Shown piece after piece: positions 44,329 to 52,990 of a stretch of 64,000 nucleotides of DNA. The position numbers were made by a program, and so were the translations under genes. The notes under the pieces were generated by a model. The model was not told where the DNA came from. It searched no databases and worked only from the letters and a program-made list of their open reading frames with translations. Origin of the DNA: JADJDM01 sp044352985 (GTDB taxonomy: Bacteria > Bacteroidota > Bacteroidia > B-17B0 > Aurantibacillaceae); NCBI GenBank assembly GCA_044352985.1, contig JBILCU010000003.1, forward strand, positions 202,264 through 266,263, in the 5' to 3' direction. Position 1 is the first letter of the stretch. Every line of letters starts with the position of its first letter.

Positions 44329-46044
44329 GTGAGAAAACATAATTTTTTAACTGTTATCATTTTTTGTTTGGGGATTTGCATGGCAAATCCTTTTTTTGCT
44401 CAAATAAGCGAAGCTGTTCAAAATATTCATGGCAATTTTCAAATTGACATGCAGAATTGTGAAGATGATACTGCAACTGGCACGCAGCCGGTAAACGAAC
44501 GTGTACGTTACAATGCTTTCGGTAATTTAAATTATACTTCAGGTGGATTTTCTGCCGGTTTGAGGTACGAAAGTTATAACCCGGTTATGCTTGGCTTCTC
44601 TTCAGATTATAGCAACAAATCAGGAATTCCTTATCGTTACGCTCGCTACCAGCATTCTGATATTGATATTACTATAGGTAATTTTTACGAACAGTTTGGA
44701 TCAGGATTAATACTTCGTGCATATGAAGACAGAGGTCTTTTATATGATAATGCATTTGATGGTATGCGTGTAGTTTTTACTCCAAAATCCGGAATAACTT
44801 TAAAGGGTTTAATGGGAAGACAACGTGTTTTTTGGGGATTGAGTGATGGTGTTGTAAAAGGATTTGATGGCGAAATTAATTTCATGGAATTATTTGATTC
44901 ATTAAAAAATAAAAAAACAAAAATTATTTTAGGCGGAAGTTTTGTTTCCAAATTTCAAGATGATAAAAACTCAACATTAGTATTACCAAAAAATGTTGGT
45001 TGCTATGGAGGAAGAATAACGATTTTAAATGAATCGCATAATTTATTTATTGAATATTCACATAAAATAAATGACCCTTCTTTTCAAAATAAATACAGTT
45101 ATAAAGATGGTCAGGGATTGTATGTTTCTTATACCTATGCGCAGAAAGGCTTAGCTGTTTTACTTTCAGGAAAGTATATAGATAACATGAGCTTTAGAAG
45201 TGATAGAGATAAACAATTAACAGCTGCATTAATAAATTTTCTTCCAGCATTGTCAAAACCTCATACGTATTTAATGATGGCGTATTACCCATATGCTTCT
45301 CAACCGAATGGAGAAGTTGGTGGTTCGGCAGAATTATCTTACAAGTTTAAAAAAGATTCTCCTTTAGGCGGAAAATATGGAATGGATGTTACTATTAATT
45401 CTTCCTTGTTTTATGGAACGGATACAACATCAATTAATCCAACTCAAGACTCTATTAAAAAAAGAGTTTATTCAGTAAATCCTTATGGAGTAGGAGATAA
45501 ATATTTTCACGATGTGAATATTGAAATCACAAAGAAATTTTCTAAAAAAACAAAACTGACATTGATGTATTCCAATCAGTACATTAATCAATCGGTTGTT
45601 CAGTTTGCAACGTTTAATAAAGTTGAGCATCCTGATGTCTATTCAAATATTTTTGTTGCGGATGTTTCTTATCGCTACAAAACAGGCGCTGCCATTAGAA
45701 GTGAAACGCAATTGTTTTTAGGTAAGTATGATAAAGGTGATGAATCGCATTTATCTGAAGAAGAAAAAGTAGCAGGTAATACAGGCAGTTGGGTTACACA
45801 GTCATTTGAATGGACTCCAAATTCTAAATGGTTTATAGTGTTGATGGATCAATTCAATTACAGTAATCCACTTGATTATAAAAAATTACATTATTATTAT
45901 GGTGGCATCACTTATGTAACCGGCCCAACCCGAATTATGATGAGTTACGGAAGACAACGTCAGGGTATATTTTGTGCAGGAGGTGTATGCCGAGTAGTAC
46001 CAGCATTTACTGGATTTCAAATTAGTATTTCATCAAGTTTTTAA
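44329..46044 (+). CDS. Outer-membrane beta-barrel-like protein (DUF6029-like)
   Basis: The 571-residue product starts at a GTG 9 bp after the TlpA-like stop; this start supplies a signal peptide (RKHNFLTVIIFCLGICMANPFFAQ). The mature part has barrel-like alternating strands with aromatic girdles (YRYARYQHSDIDITIGNFYEQFGSGLILRAYEDRGLLYDNAFDGMRV) and ends TGFQISISSSF, with the terminal Phe of outer-membrane proteins. It resembles a family (DUF6029) I recall beside TlpA/Omp28 genes in Bacteroidota. Function unknown. Confidence 0.72.
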   Translation: MRKHNFLTVIIFCLGICMANPFFAQISEAVQNIHGNFQIDMQNCEDDTATGTQPVNERVRYNAFGNLNYTSGGFSAGLRYESYNPVMLGFSSDYSNKSGIPYRYARYQHSDIDITIGNFYEQFGSGLILRAYEDRGLLYDNAFDGMRVVFTPKSGITLKGLMGRQRVFWGLSDGVVKGFDGEINFMELFDSLKNKKTKIILGGSFVSKFQDDKNSTLVLPKNVGCYGGRITILNESHNLFIEYSHKINDPSFQNKYSYKDGQGLYVSYTYAQKGLAVLLSGKYIDNMSFRSDRDKQLTAALINFLPALSKPHTYLMMAYYPYASQPNGEVGGSAELSYKFKKDSPLGGKYGMDVTINSSLFYGTDTTSINPTQDSIKKRVYSVNPYGVGDKYFHDVNIEITKKFSKKTKLTLMYSNQYINQSVVQFATFNKVEHPDVYSNIFVADVSYRYKTGAAIRSETQLFLGKYDKGDESHLSEEEKVAGNTGSWVTQSFEWTPNSKWFIVLMDQFNYSNPLDYKKLHYYYGGITYVTGPTRIMMSYGRQRQGIFCAGGVCRVVPAFTGFQISISSSF

Positions 46045-46056
46045 TAGTAAATAAAA

Positions 46057-46938
46057 ATGAAAACAGCGATTAAAATTTTTAATTTATTACTAATTGTTTT
46101 AATGATTAACTCCTGTGATTACGTAAGTAATACCATCGAACCAAATTCAAATAATGGTGGAAATCAAACTCTTGATTCAACTAAAGTTTACAGAAAAGTA
46201 TTAATTGAAGATTATACCGGTCACCGTTGTGGAAACTGTCCGGCAGCGGCAAAAACATTGAAAAAAATTGATTCCATATATCATGGAAAAGTAATTCCTT
46301 TGGCAGTACATTGCACAAATTTTGCAAATCCAAATGTTACTTACCCCGAAGATTTCAGAACCAGTGAAGGAACTGAATACGATAATGTTCTTGGTGTTTC
46401 AGCTTCATCCGGATTGCCCAATGGTTTAGTTAACCGCAAAGGTTTTGGAACTCCAAATTTTGTAAAAGCCGATTCACAATGGGAATCAGAGGCCCAAACA
46501 TTTTTTAATCAGGAAGCTGATTTTAAAATTGAATTAACCAATACCTATAACTCGTCTGCTAACACATTTAATACGGAATTAAAAATTACGGCTTTAAAAG
46601 ATTTAAGCGGTGAATACAATACAGCTTTACTTTTAGTTGAGGACAGCATTATTGGTGTTCAGTACGATCAAAGTTTACCTGTTTCGCAACAGGTTGTAAC
46701 AAATTACAACTTTATGCACGTACTTCGTAAATCTTTAAATACAGCTTGGGGCGAAGTTGCTTTTAACGGTACAATTGTAAAGGGGCAAACGTTTAGCAAA
46801 ACATTTTCAAATGTTTCATTAAATGCATCTTATGTTGCAAAAAATTGCCAGGTAATTGCCTATATATACGATGCAGCAACATCAAGTGTTACACGCTATG
46901 AAGTGTTTCAGGCAGAGATGAAAAAAGTGAAAGAGTAG
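46057..46938 (+). CDS. Omp28-related lipoprotein with CxxC motif
   Basis: The 293-residue product has a lipoprotein signal (LLLIVLMINSCDYVSN, Cys20) and the Omp28 start KVLIEDYTGHRCGNCPAAAKTLKKI with CGNC as the potential redox pair. VIPLAVHCTNFANPNVTYPEDFRTSEGTEYDNVLGVSASSGLPNGLVNRK continues the thioredoxin-like fold; a beta-rich domain follows. It is shorter than the Omp28-like protein at 41761 and lacks a sorting tail, so it is probably anchored to the outer membrane by lipid. It lies 12 bp after the barrel gene and ends 6 bp before convergent prfC. Confidence 0.87.
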   Translation: MKTAIKIFNLLLIVLMINSCDYVSNTIEPNSNNGGNQTLDSTKVYRKVLIEDYTGHRCGNCPAAAKTLKKIDSIYHGKVIPLAVHCTNFANPNVTYPEDFRTSEGTEYDNVLGVSASSGLPNGLVNRKGFGTPNFVKADSQWESEAQTFFNQEADFKIELTNTYNSSANTFNTELKITALKDLSGEYNTALLLVEDSIIGVQYDQSLPVSQQVVTNYNFMHVLRKSLNTAWGEVAFNGTIVKGQTFSKTFSNVSLNASYVAKNCQVIAYIYDAATSSVTRYEVFQAEMKKVKE

Positions 46939-46944
46939 TTTCTC

Positions 46945-48525
46945 TTAGAATTCACTTTTAAGGTGAAATTCTATATCCGGAAATTTTTCTTGTGCCATTT
47001 GCAAAAGCCAAGCAGATTCTGCTAAAAATACAGGACGCCCTTCTTTGTCATAAGCAATATGGTTGGCTCTATCCTGGATAAAATGTTCGAGTTTCTTGTA
47101 ATCTTTGCAGCTAATCCACAATGCTTTATACAGCTGTATGGGTTGGTAACCACATGAAGCATTATATTCTCCTTTTAAGCGGAATTGAATTACCTCAAAT
47201 TGTAAAGCACCTACTGTCCCAATTATTTTACGTCCATCAGCTTTTTTGGTAAATAACTGAGCAACTCCTTCATCCGTTAATTGTTCTAAACCTTTTTGAA
47301 GCTGCTTAGTTTTCATTGGATCCAGATTTTCAACATAACGAAAAAGTTCTGGTGAAAAACTTGGAATACCTTTAAAATTCATTTTTTTACCCTCGGTTAA
47401 TGAGTCGGCAATTTTAAATGTTCCACTATCGTATAAACCCACGATGTCTCCTGGGAATGCCTCATCAATAACTTGTTTATCTTGGGCCATGAAAGCTGTT
47501 GGGTTACTGAATCGAACTTGTTTTCCATCTCTTACATGGTAGTAATATTTATTACGTTCAAAAACACCTGAACAAATTCTTAAAAAGGCAATTCGATCTC
47601 TATGTTTTGGATCAAGATTTGCATGTATTTTAAATACAAATCCACTGAATTTTGAATCCATAGGATCAATGATTCCTTCATCTGTTTCGCGTTGTTTTGG
47701 GGCAGGTGCAAATTGAATAAAAGCATCTAGTAATTCTTTAATCCCAAAATTATTAACCGCACTTCCAAAAAACACAGGGCTTAATTTTCCTGCTCGGTAT
47801 TCTTCAATATTAAATTCATCATAAACACCATCAATTAATTCAACATCTGCTCTAAGTTGGTTAGCAAAATCTTCTCCAATCAGTTTATCAATTTGTCCAT
47901 CGTTTAAATCTTCAATTTTAATGTACTCTTCTACAACCGTTTTTCTGTCACCCTGAAAAAGAATTAAGTTTTTTTCGTAGAGATTATATACTCCTTTAAA
48001 CGATTTACCAATACCGATTGGCCAAGCTAATGGACGTACACGAATTTTTAACTCTTTTTCAATTTCATCTAGTAAATCAAAAGCATTTTGTCCTTCTCGA
48101 TCTAATTTATTAATAAAAGTTACAACAGGTGTATTACGCATGCGGCAAACCTCTATCAATTTTCGTGTTTGTGGCTCAACTCCTTTCACGCAATCAATAA
48201 CCATAATTACACTATCAACAGCTGTTAGTGTTCTGTAGGTATCTTCTGCAAAATCTTCGTGACCAGGTGTATCTAAAATATTAATTTTTTTTCCCTGATA
48301 TTCAAAGGCCATTACAGAAGTGGCAACTGAGATACCTCTTTGTTTCTCTATTTCCATGAAATCAGAGGTAGTCGCTTTTTTAATTTTATTTGATTTAACT
48401 GCTCCGGCTGATTGAATGGCGCCACCAAATAAAAGTAATTTTTCGGTTAATGTTGTTTTACCTGCATCGGGATGAGCAATAATTCCAAAAGTTCTTCTGC
48501 GTTCAATTTCTTCTTTAACTGTCAT
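46945..48525 (-). CDS. prfC: Peptide chain release factor 3
   Basis: The 526-residue product is a translational GTPase: G1 AHPDAGKTTLTEKLLLFGG, G3 DTPGHEDFAEDTYRTLTAVDS, G4 INKLDREG, then the RF3 features KATTSDFMEIEKQRGISVATSVMAFEY (effector loop) and the C-terminal PELFRYVENLDPMKTKQLQKGLEQLTDEGVAQLF. RF3 recycles RF1/RF2 after termination and affects post-peptidyl-transfer quality control. A -7 match CAAAAGTA on the plus strand (TACTTTTG on the minus) at 48543-48550 lies 18 bp upstream of the start. Confidence 0.96.
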   Translation of the reverse strand: MTVKEEIERRRTFGIIAHPDAGKTTLTEKLLLFGGAIQSAGAVKSNKIKKATTSDFMEIEKQRGISVATSVMAFEYQGKKINILDTPGHEDFAEDTYRTLTAVDSVIMVIDCVKGVEPQTRKLIEVCRMRNTPVVTFINKLDREGQNAFDLLDEIEKELKIRVRPLAWPIGIGKSFKGVYNLYEKNLILFQGDRKTVVEEYIKIEDLNDGQIDKLIGEDFANQLRADVELIDGVYDEFNIEEYRAGKLSPVFFGSAVNNFGIKELLDAFIQFAPAPKQRETDEGIIDPMDSKFSGFVFKIHANLDPKHRDRIAFLRICSGVFERNKYYYHVRDGKQVRFSNPTAFMAQDKQVIDEAFPGDIVGLYDSGTFKIADSLTEGKKMNFKGIPSFSPELFRYVENLDPMKTKQLQKGLEQLTDEGVAQLFTKKADGRKIIGTVGALQFEVIQFRLKGEYNASCGYQPIQLYKALWISCKDYKKLEHFIQDRANHIAYDKEGRPVFLAESAWLLQMAQEKFPDIEFHLKSEF

Positions 48526-48542
48526 GATAAAAAATAAGTATG

Positions 48543-48550
48543 CAAAAGTA
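48543..48550 (-). promoter_or_regulatory. -7 element for prfC
   Basis: TACTTTTG on the minus strand fits TAnnTTTG 18 bp before the prfC start. No good -33 box is visible. Confidence 0.42.
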
Positions 48551-48694
48551 GTTTTTTTCGCGACTAATTATGAAGCTGTTGATTTTCATTCTCAAAAAAA
48601 ATAATAAATCAACATGTTTTTTTCTTGCATTTTTCGTGAGAACAATCATCCTGTAATCTGCATAAGTCAGTCCTTCCAGATATTTGATTGTATC

Positions 48695-48702
48695 TACTTT
48701 TG
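48695..48702 (+). promoter_or_regulatory. -7 element for the usp-ftsH-like pair
   Basis: TACTTTTG fits TAnnTTTG and lies 40 bp before the ATG at 48742. It falls inside the extra codons that an ATG at 48688 would need, which supports the later start. Confidence 0.5.
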
Positions 48703-48741
48703 GATGATATAAAAATTGAACAACTTATAAAAAATATAATA

Positions 48742-49602
48742 ATGAAAACCATTCTTGTGCCAACAGATTTTAGTTCCGGATCAGAAAACGCTTTGTATTA
48801 TGCCATTGAAATGGCAAAAAAAACACATGCTAAAATCATATTGTTTCATGCAACCCATTTAAATGCGTCGGAATATTTAGTGCCTTTTGATGTTTTAACA
48901 TTGGAACATGAAAAAGCACAAAAGAATAGTGAATTAAAATTGAAACAGGAATTATTAAAAATTGCGCATTCAGGTAATATTGAATACGAATATATAGATA
49001 CTGAAGAAGAAGTGATTAGCGGGATTTCTCATGCTATTGAAAATAATAAAGTTGATATGGTAATCATGGGAACAAAAAGTGCCGGTGGTTTACTTAACGA
49101 ATTGTTTGGAAGCAATACATCCAATTTGATTCAAAAAACAAATGTGCCAATTATTGCTGTTCCTGAAAAACATATTTCACGTGAAATTAAAAAGATAACC
49201 TATGCTACCGCTTTTTATTCAACTGATATTAAAGCCATAAAACGAATAGTTGAACTTGCTAAATTATTCAGAGCACAGGTTAATGTTTTGCATGTTATAC
49301 CTGAAGATAAAAATTATGCTCAAGAAAAAGACCTGATGCGGAATTTTATGGATGAGGTAAATAGAAAAGTAAATTATTACAATTTATCTTTTCAGTTATT
49401 GGGTGGTAAATCAATTTCGGATTGTTTAGAAAACTATTTAAAAAGCAACGATACAAACATCATGGTGATGTCAACACAGCAACGTAATTTTTTTGAGCGA
49501 CTTTTTCAAAAAAGTATGACACGTAAAATAGCTTTGCATACTGATGTTCCTTTGATGGCCATTCATCACACGCCTTCAAAATCTATTAAATTGTTTAATT
49601 AA
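48742..49602 (+). CDS. Universal stress protein, tandem two-domain
   Basis: The 286-residue product starts MKTILVPTDFSSGSENALYYAIEMAKK, the typical Usp opening; an ATG at 48688 would add 18 unrelated residues. Domain one ends with VDMVIMGTKSAGGLLNELFGSNTSNLIQKTNVPIIAVP, which contains the G2xG9G(S/T)N nucleotide-binding pattern. Domain two (residues about 150-280) lacks a clear GSxxxxx loop (MVMSTQQRNFFERLFQKSMTRKIALHTDVPLMAI). It probably binds ATP or a nucleotide in the cytoplasm. The ftsH-like gene begins 13 bp downstream, so they form an operon. Confidence 0.92.
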   Translation: MKTILVPTDFSSGSENALYYAIEMAKKTHAKIILFHATHLNASEYLVPFDVLTLEHEKAQKNSELKLKQELLKIAHSGNIEYEYIDTEEEVISGISHAIENNKVDMVIMGTKSAGGLLNELFGSNTSNLIQKTNVPIIAVPEKHISREIKKITYATAFYSTDIKAIKRIVELAKLFRAQVNVLHVIPEDKNYAQEKDLMRNFMDEVNRKVNYYNLSFQLLGGKSISDCLENYLKSNDTNIMVMSTQQRNFFERLFQKSMTRKIALHTDVPLMAIHHTPSKSIKLFN

Positions 49603-49615
49603 CTATTTTTTCAGA

Positions 49616-51490
49616 ATGTCTGAAAAAAAATCAAGTTCAAAATTTATAAATTGGAATGTTCTATTTGTAATAGTCATTATTCTATTTGTATTGACTTTTT
49701 TTCTGAAAAGTTTTTTTACTTATACCAAAGAAATATCCTTTAATTATTTTAAAAATGAATTATTGCTTCAACAAAAAGTAGAACGAATAAATATATTGAA
49801 TAAACAAAGGGTTTATGTTTTTTTAAAGCATTCAAAAACTCAAAAAAAAATTTCAGTTGATCGATATCAACCGGATTATTATTTTGAAATTGGGTCGATT
49901 GATTTTTTTGAAGTAGAACTTAAACAGATTCAAAATAATTTACCCGAAAAAAATAAAATCATACAAACTTATACTAATGATACCTATGGTTGGCTTGATA
50001 TTTTAAGTTGGTTGATTCCTTTAGTTATGGTTTATTTTTTCTGGTCGTTTTGGAGAAGAGTTGCAAATGCCAGTAAATCGGGTGGTTTAGGGATTTTTGA
50101 TTTTGGTAAATCAAAGCCACATGAATACAATTTTCAAAATAACATCCAAAAAATTACATTCAAAGATGTTGCGGGTTATGATGAGGCCAAACAGGAAATA
50201 ATGGAAGTAATTCAGTTTTTGAAAACCCCGAATGTTTATAAAAGTTTAGGAGCAAAAATACCAAAAGGTATTTTGTTATTGGGTCCTCCCGGCACGGGTA
50301 AAACACATATGGCAAAAGCTGTTGCAGGCGAAGCCAATGTGCCTTTTTTCTCGTTGTCGGGTTCCGAATTTGTGGAACTTTTTGTAGGTGTTGGAGCTGC
50401 ACGGGTAAGAGATTTATTCATGAAGGCAAAAGAAAGAGCACCAAGTATTGTTTTTATTGACGAGATTGATTCGATAGGTCGGGTGAGGAGTGCTGCAGCT
50501 TCATTTCAAGTAAATGATGAACGCGAAAGCACATTAAATCAATTGTTGTCTGAAATGGATGGCTTTGATGTTAATACCAATGTAATTGTAATTGCAGCAA
50601 GTAATCGTCCAGATATATTAGACTCTGCTCTTCTCCGACCTGGAAGGTTTGATAGGCATGTGTATCTTGATTTGCCAAATAAAAATGAACGGGAAGCAAT
50701 TTTTAAAGTACACTCACAATGTTTCGTTTTAGATCCAACTATTAAACACGAAGAACTTGCCGCATTAACTCCTGGTTTTTCAGGCGCTGATATTGCAAAT
50801 GCTTGTAATGAAGCAGCATTAATTGCCGCACGTAATAAAAAGAAAAAAGTTGAACTAAATGATTTTCAAGAAGCATTGGAGCGAATTGTTATAGGTCCTG
50901 AAAAGAAAAGTAAAATTATTTCACAAAGCGAAAAAAAAATAATTGCAACTCATGAGTCTGGTCACGCTATAGTTGCCAACCAATTAAAACAGATGTATAG
51001 AATAAATAAAATTTCTATTATTCCAAGAGGAAAAACATTGGGTTCAACATTTATACAATTTAAGGAGCAGGAAATTTTTACGCTTTCTCAACTTCTAGAT
51101 TTAATTTGCATTTTACTTTCAGGGAAAGCTTCTGAAGAGGTATTGCTTAATGAATGCTCATCAGGTTCAGTTGATGATTTGGAAAAAGCAACTCTACAAG
51201 CTTATCAATTAATCATTAACTACGGATTGAATAAGGAATTGGGAAGTGTAAGTTTTAATATGCCGCTTCAAAATCATTATAATTTTCAAAAACTCTACAG
51301 TGAATCTACTGCATCATTAATTGATTATGAGGTTAGAAAAATCATTAAGAAAGAATACGAAAGAGCATTAAATATTCTAATTGAAAAGAAACAGCTTTTA
51401 CAGTTTATCTCTTATGAGTTACTTAAAAATGAAGTATTACAACGCAATGAATTGTTACAGATATTTAATCAACGAGCAAGCGAAGATTAA
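49616..51490 (+). CDS. FtsH-like ATP-dependent zinc metalloprotease (second-type, with usp)
   Basis: The 624-residue product has two transmembrane helices (NVLFVIVIILFVLTFFL and LSWLIPLVMVYFFWSFW) around a short periplasmic domain. The AAA module has Walker A GPPGTGKT (Lys229), Walker B IVFIDEIDSIG and the pore FVELFVGVG. The protease has HESGH (His446, Glu447, His450) and the third zinc ligand in SVDDLEKAT (Asp520/521). All catalytic residues are present. The sequence differs from canonical housekeeping FtsH (for example LSGKASEE instead of GGRAAEE, no Gly/Pro-rich tail), so a specialised paralogue is likely. Coupling to the Usp gene suggests stress-linked membrane protein turnover. Confidence 0.92.
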   Translation: MSEKKSSSKFINWNVLFVIVIILFVLTFFLKSFFTYTKEISFNYFKNELLLQQKVERINILNKQRVYVFLKHSKTQKKISVDRYQPDYYFEIGSIDFFEVELKQIQNNLPEKNKIIQTYTNDTYGWLDILSWLIPLVMVYFFWSFWRRVANASKSGGLGIFDFGKSKPHEYNFQNNIQKITFKDVAGYDEAKQEIMEVIQFLKTPNVYKSLGAKIPKGILLLGPPGTGKTHMAKAVAGEANVPFFSLSGSEFVELFVGVGAARVRDLFMKAKERAPSIVFIDEIDSIGRVRSAAASFQVNDERESTLNQLLSEMDGFDVNTNVIVIAASNRPDILDSALLRPGRFDRHVYLDLPNKNEREAIFKVHSQCFVLDPTIKHEELAALTPGFSGADIANACNEAALIAARNKKKKVELNDFQEALERIVIGPEKKSKIISQSEKKIIATHESGHAIVANQLKQMYRINKISIIPRGKTLGSTFIQFKEQEIFTLSQLLDLICILLSGKASEEVLLNECSSGSVDDLEKATLQAYQLIINYGLNKELGSVSFNMPLQNHYNFQKLYSESTASLIDYEVRKIIKKEYERALNILIEKKQLLQFISYELLKNEVLQRNELLQIFNQRASED

Positions 51491-51525
51491 CGTTGCAATA
51501 ACTTAAATCCAATTTTTCTGCCATG

Positions 51526-52002
51526 TCATTTAAAAATAGGTAAATTGATCCATAAAAACGCAAATTTTTCCATCAGCTCAAACATATTATTACCACCAAT
51601 GTCATAACATGCATCAAAACCATCATCAATAGCTAATACTTTAGCTATCTCTTTTCTTTTTAAGCTATCGCCAGCAACAAAGGCATCTAATTCTTGATAT
51701 CCGTAAGAAGTATTTTCCATATTATTGAATCCGGTGTATTGAAACATTTCACTGCGTTATTTGTAGGAATATTAGCAAGGATTGCATCAGAGGTGTTCGT
51801 AAACCCAACTGGCCCTTTTCCCATCACAATATTTATGGAGCAGATAATCACTTTTTCTCTAGTGTCTGCTAAACTTATTGCTACTTATTTTGCCAATCAT
51901 GGTTTGTGTAACTATTAAAATAACTTCAAGTTCACCAAGTTGTTTTGAAACTTCAAAGCCAATACCTTTTTTTGCTCCTGTAATTAATGCTGTTTTGTTC
52001 AT
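51526..52002 (-). pseudogene. Decayed NAD(P)-binding oxidoreductase (SDR start joined to F420-type reductase remnant)
   Basis: The minus strand begins MNKTALITGAKKGIGFEVSKQLGE at 52002, a short-chain dehydrogenase N-terminus. Within 30 codons the reading shifts, and a second frame gives LADTREKVIICSIN and TNTSDAILANIPTNNAVKCFNT, then a third gives GFNNMENTSYG...AFVAGDSLKRKEIAKVLAID, ending LMEKFAFLWINLPIF. These later pieces match NpdG-like NADPH/F420-type reductases, not SDRs. At least two frameshifts and in-frame stops break the gene. It is divergent from an HxlR regulator, whose family often sits beside such oxidoreductases. Confidence 0.72.
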
Positions 52003-52043
52003 GTCTTTAAATTGAATGTTATTGCAAATACGTATTATTAATT

Positions 52044-52051
52044 TAGTTTTG
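52044..52051 (+). promoter_or_regulatory. -7 element for the HxlR gene
   Basis: TAGTTTTG fits TAnnTTTG, with ATTG at 52021-52024 spaced 19 nt upstream. It is followed by a palindrome at 52080-52097 that could act as an operator. Confidence 0.42.
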
Positions 52052-52079
52052 CATACTATATCACCCAAAAGTTCGATAC

Positions 52080-52097
52080 ATACTTTTTGGAAAGTAT
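52080..52097. promoter_or_regulatory. Candidate HxlR operator
   Basis: ATACTTT-TTGG-AAAGTAT is a perfect 7-bp inverted repeat with a 4-nt spacer, 24 bp before the HxlR start codon and downstream of its -7 element. HxlR-family dimers bind such palindromes, so autorepression is plausible. Confidence 0.55.
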
Positions 52098-52121
52098 TAA
52101 TTTAATTAATGGTTTCACGAA

Positions 52122-52499
52122 ATGCCGGATTTTAAATATAAAGGAAAAGTTTATTTCAACCCTGTTCAGTTAGTAATGGAACAAATTTGCGGAACCTGGA
52201 AAACTCCTATTTTATGGAGCTTAAAAGATAATATCATGCGCTACGGGGAACTTTGTAAAGATATTCTGCACATCTCAGATAACATGCTTACCACTCAATT
52301 GAGACAATTGGAAGAAGACGGATATGTAGAAAGAAAAGTTTATCCTGTGGTACCTCCTAAAACAGAATATTCGTTAACCAAAAACGGTGAAGAAATATTA
52401 AAACTAATTAACATCATTAAGAATTATGGTTTAAAAATGATTCAGGATAATGATGTTACTAAAAATATATATTCAAAAACGAGATTAAAAATGATATAA
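52122..52499 (+). CDS. HxlR family transcriptional regulator
   Basis: The 125-residue product has the MarR-like winged helix of HxlR proteins: QLVMEQICGTWKTPILWSLKDNIMRYGELCKDILHISDNMLTTQLRQLEEDGYVERKVYPVVPPKTEYSLTKNG. The single Cys pair (CGTW and ELCKD) includes Cys23 in the position where thiol-sensing HxlR members (YodB, HypR) carry their redox cysteine near residue 6-14; whether it senses thiols is unclear. Divergent from the broken oxidoreductase gene, its likely former target. The protease gene starts 4 bp after its stop. Confidence 0.92.
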   Translation: MPDFKYKGKVYFNPVQLVMEQICGTWKTPILWSLKDNIMRYGELCKDILHISDNMLTTQLRQLEEDGYVERKVYPVVPPKTEYSLTKNGEEILKLINIIKNYGLKMIQDNDVTKNIYSKTRLKMI

Positions 52500-52503
52500 A
52501 AAA

Positions 52504-52932
52504 ATGACTAAAATAAATGTTCCACTAAAATTAATTGCAATTGAAAAAGACGGATTTCATTTAATTGTAAAATCCATAATAAATGGAAAGTCAGCCAGAT
52601 TGCTTTTAGATACAGGTGCTTCAAGAACTGTTTTTGATATAAATAATAAAATCAAGTTTATGAAAAAACAAGAAATGATTAAAAATAATAGTTTATCTAC
52701 AGGATTAGGGACAGATAAAATGATTAGTCATACTTCTTTCATTAAGAAATTCAGTATTGACAAATTGGTTATTTTTGATTACGAGGGTGTTTTTATTGAT
52801 CTTTCAATAGTTAATTCTTCATATGAAAAACTTAACCTTAAACCTATTGATGGTGTTTTGGGTAGTGATTTATTAAAGCAATTTAATGCTATCATTAATT
52901 TTGAAAAAAAAACATTAACGTTTAAGGTTTAA
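52504..52932 (+). CDS. Retropepsin-like aspartic protease family protein
   Basis: The 142-residue product has the single aspartyl-protease signature ARLLLDTGASRTVFD (Asp about residue 38) and the matching hydrophobic-Gly segment PIDGVLGSDLLKQFNAIINFEKKTLTF near the C-terminus. Retroviral-type proteases of this size act as homodimers, each chain supplying one Asp. There is no signal peptide. It starts 4 bp after the HxlR gene, which suggests one transcript; the functional tie is unknown. Confidence 0.88.
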   Translation: MTKINVPLKLIAIEKDGFHLIVKSIINGKSARLLLDTGASRTVFDINNKIKFMKKQEMIKNNSLSTGLGTDKMISHTSFIKKFSIDKLVIFDYEGVFIDLSIVNSSYEKLNLKPIDGVLGSDLLKQFNAIINFEKKTLTFKV

Positions 52933-52990
52933 GGTGTATAAATTCTTTTTTAGATTTTTTATCATCATCATCTAATCTTAAAATTTATAA

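Noticed and set aside
51694..51918. A 74-codon plus-strand open frame
   Set aside because: It is antisense to the oxidoreductase remnant and has no recognisable features.
51526..52002. Two separate small genes on the minus strand
   Set aside because: The pieces match successive parts of oxidoreductase families across frameshifts, so one decayed gene is simpler than two new small ones.
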